This document shows positions 4,470-5,947 of a stretch of DNA of 5,947 bases, in pieces; positions within the stretch are counted from its first letter, which is position 1; each line of letters begins with the position of its first letter. The stretch comes from Ktedonobacter racemifer. Its GTDB lineage: Bacteria; Chloroflexota; DTOL01; JACQYG01. The notes below the pieces were generated by a model, which did no database searches, was not told where the DNA came from, and was given only the letters and a program-made list of their open reading frames with translations. Position numbers and translations under genes: made by a program. Location of the stretch: contig DYIS01000170.1 in assembly GCA_020723545.1 (NCBI GenBank), positions 1-5,947 of the forward strand, in the 5' to 3' direction.

Positions 4470-5715
4470 ACCTCAGGGCATCGATGGGGTTCAGGGCAGC
4501 AGCCCGGGTGGCCGGGTAGATGCCGAAGAATAGCCCCACGGCTACGGAAAATCCCACCGCCAGGAGCACCGCGTCGGCGGAAACGATAGTCACCAGGGGC
4601 GAGGGGTCGCCGACGCGCATCTGGTTGATGACCTGGCTGATGCCCCAGCCCAGGGCGATGCCGCCGAGGCCCCCAAACACCGAGAGGACGACAGCCTCCA
4701 CCAGGAACTGGGCCAGGATGTCCCGCCGCCTGGCCCCCACCGCCTTACGGATGCCGATCTCCCGCGTCCGCTCGGTTACGGACACTAACATGATGTTCAT
4801 GATGCCGATGCCTCCCACTAACAAGGAGATGGCGGCGATGGCCCCCAGGAAAACCGTGAGGATGGTAGTCACCTGGGTGAAGGCTCCCAGGATATCTCGC
4901 TGGCTGGTGACGATGAAGTCATCCTCCTGGTAGGTGAGCTTGTGACGCTCGCGTAGGATCTCCGTGACCTCGGCGATGGCCGCATCAACCTGGGCCTCGC
5001 TGGCGGCGGAGACAGTGATGCTGGACACTCGCTGCCCAACGCCAAAGCCCCGGCCTCCGCCGAAGAGGCGGCGCTGGGCCGTGGTAATCGGCACCAGTAC
5101 CAGGTCATCCTGGCTCATCATGGAGCTGCCGCCCTTGGCTTCCAACACGCCGATGACCCGGAAGTTGGTGCGGTTGATCTTGATCTGCTGGCCCACCGGG
5201 TCCGCTTCTCCAAAAAGGTTGGCGGCGGTAGCAGGACCCAGCACTGCCACCATGGAGAGGGCGTCCACGTGCTGTCTGGCGATGAACTCCCCCGTGGCCA
5301 GGCGGTAATTGCGCACCATTTCATAAGCCGGGGTCACCCCAACCACCCGGGTGTTGACGTTGTTGCCGCCGTAGACGATCTGCCCGTAGGCCCCGAACTC
5401 CGGAGCTACCCCGGCGATGTCCGGGGTCCGTTCCGGGTCCATCAGCGCCTGGGCGTCCTCGTAGGTGAGGGTTACGGCAGAGCCCTGGGCCGCCCGCACC
5501 CTACTCTGCTGGGTGGACCCAGGCGAGACGAAGATCAGGTTCGAGCCGATGCTCTGGATTTGCTGGGCCACCGCCGCCTGCACCCCCTGGCCAATGGACA
5601 AGAGGGCGATTACCGATGCCACGCCGATGATGACGCCCAGCATGGTCAGGATAGAGCGCATTTTGTTGGCAGTCAGGCCACGCAAGGCCACGCGCATGCT
5701 TTCTAAGATGTTCAT
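4462..5715 (-). CDS. MacB-like ABC transporter permease (MacB_PCD and FtsX domains)
   Basis: The 417-aa protein is the membrane half of a type VII (MacB/LolCDE/FtsX-like) ABC transporter, complete at both ends. It begins MNILESMRVALRGLTANKMR, the typical cytoplasmic amphipathic entry, then helix 1 at about 22-44 (ILTMLGVIIGVASVIALLSI). A large extracytoplasmic domain follows, about 45-280, of MacB_PCD type (IQSIGSNLIFVSPG at 54-67, AVLGPATAANLFG at 157-169). The FtsX part has helix 2 at about 283-312, the conserved cytoplasmic ERTREIGIRKAVGARRRDIL (315-334), helices 3 and 4 (about 336-362 and 380-402) and the family ending PATRAAALNPIDALRYE. These transporters act by mechanotransmission and usually export peptides, antibiotics or lipoproteins through a MacA-type adaptor. 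The substrate here is unknown. The ATPase is encoded separately 2 nt upstream; E. coli MacB is a fusion, but split pairs are very common. An AAGGCGG motif precedes the ATG. Confidence 0.95.
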   Translation of the reverse strand: MNILESMRVALRGLTANKMRSILTMLGVIIGVASVIALLSIGQGVQAAVAQQIQSIGSNLIFVSPGSTQQSRVRAAQGSAVTLTYEDAQALMDPERTPDIAGVAPEFGAYGQIVYGGNNVNTRVVGVTPAYEMVRNYRLATGEFIARQHVDALSMVAVLGPATAANLFGEADPVGQQIKINRTNFRVIGVLEAKGGSSMMSQDDLVLVPITTAQRRLFGGGRGFGVGQRVSSITVSAASEAQVDAAIAEVTEILRERHKLTYQEDDFIVTSQRDILGAFTQVTTILTVFLGAIAAISLLVGGIGIMNIMLVSVTERTREIGIRKAVGARRRDILAQFLVEAVVLSVFGGLGGIALGWGISQVINQMRVGDPSPLVTIVSADAVLLAVGFSVAVGLFFGIYPATRAAALNPIDALRYE

Positions 5716-5717
5716 AA

Positions 5718-5947
5718 TCAGTCACCGCCTTCCGGCATAAGGGCCAGGACGCTGGAGGCCTGGCGAGGCGCTGCCACCGGCTCATCGGTATGGATCCGTC
5801 CATCGCGAATGCGGATAATGCGCCTGGTATGGGCAGCGATATCCGGTTCGTGGGTCACAAAGACTACAGTGATTCCCTGCTCGGCATTCAACTTTTGAAA
5901 GATAGCCATGAGCTCTTCGCTAGAGCGTGTGTCCAGGTTACCCGTGG
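5718..5947 (-). CDS. MacB/LolD-type ABC transporter ATPase, C-terminal fragment (cut by window edge)
   Basis: Only the last 75 codons are in the window; the reading frame is open to the right edge, so the gene continues outside. The fragment starts TGNLDTRSSEEL, the D-loop that follows the Walker B DEP of MacB/LolD ATPases, then runs FQKLNAEQGITVVFVTHEPD, where the histidine is the switch (H-loop) residue. IIRIRDGRI follows as the usual strand near the C-terminus, and the tail ends ALMPEGGD. The Walker A, Q-loop and signature motifs would lie upstream. It powers the permease encoded 2 nt downstream and is clearly the first of the two in the same operon. The stop is the TGA at 5720-5718. An ATG at 5909 is internal and not the start. 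Confidence 0.93.
   Translation of the reverse strand, partial: TGNLDTRSSEELMAIFQKLNAEQGITVVFVTHEPDIAAHTRRIIRIRDGRIHTDEPVAAPRQASSVLALMPEGGD

Overview
The window is a compact stretch of bacterial chromosome. Every gene I can support lies on the minus strand, so it reads right to left. The DNA looks moderately GC-rich by eye. The genes use Shine-Dalgarno sequences and two gene pairs overlap end to start. A diderm-style MacB exporter, a propeller lipoprotein with a Pro/Thr-rich linker, a DUF5666-like protein and a zinc-motif-free anti-sigma factor together suggest a Chloroflexota-like environmental bacterium. That assignment is inference; no marker gene in the window fixes the taxon.

Right part (5947 to 4242): the C-terminal end of a MacB/LolD-type ABC ATPase, its FtsX/MacB permease 2 nt downstream, and a 75-aa two-helix membrane protein overlapping the permease end by 8 nt. 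This is the tail of an export operon; a MacA-like adaptor, if present, lies beyond the right edge. A 200-nt intergenic stretch follows, with a perfect 15-bp palindrome and a second hairpin, probably holding the promoter of the next unit. Middle part (4037 to 2437): a membrane-anchored or secreted DUF5666-like protein, then a TolB-like beta-propeller lipoprotein 71 nt further on. Both are predicted envelope proteins and may be functionally tied to the exporter.

The stretch 2436 to 1686 has no intact gene. It holds degraded coding remnants: the C-terminal end of an IS1182-like DDE transposase with an in-frame stop, and a second frameshifted remnant that is probably also mobile-element debris. 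A perfect TATAAT box then precedes an ECF sigma factor (GTG start, strong Shine-Dalgarno). The sigma gene overlaps, by ATGA, a single-pass anti-sigma factor with a DUF4367-like outer domain. This is a classic sensor/regulator pair.

Left edge (243 to 1): a purine-rich spacer with a hairpin, then a 40-codon ORF behind an essentially perfect Shine-Dalgarno sequence. It ends one base before another ATG at the window edge. It could be a small protein, a leader peptide, or the start of a disrupted gene. I found no CRISPR array, tRNA or rRNA, and nothing I would call a clearly new system. The least explained items are the 40-aa ORF, the 75-aa membrane protein and the 15-bp palindrome.
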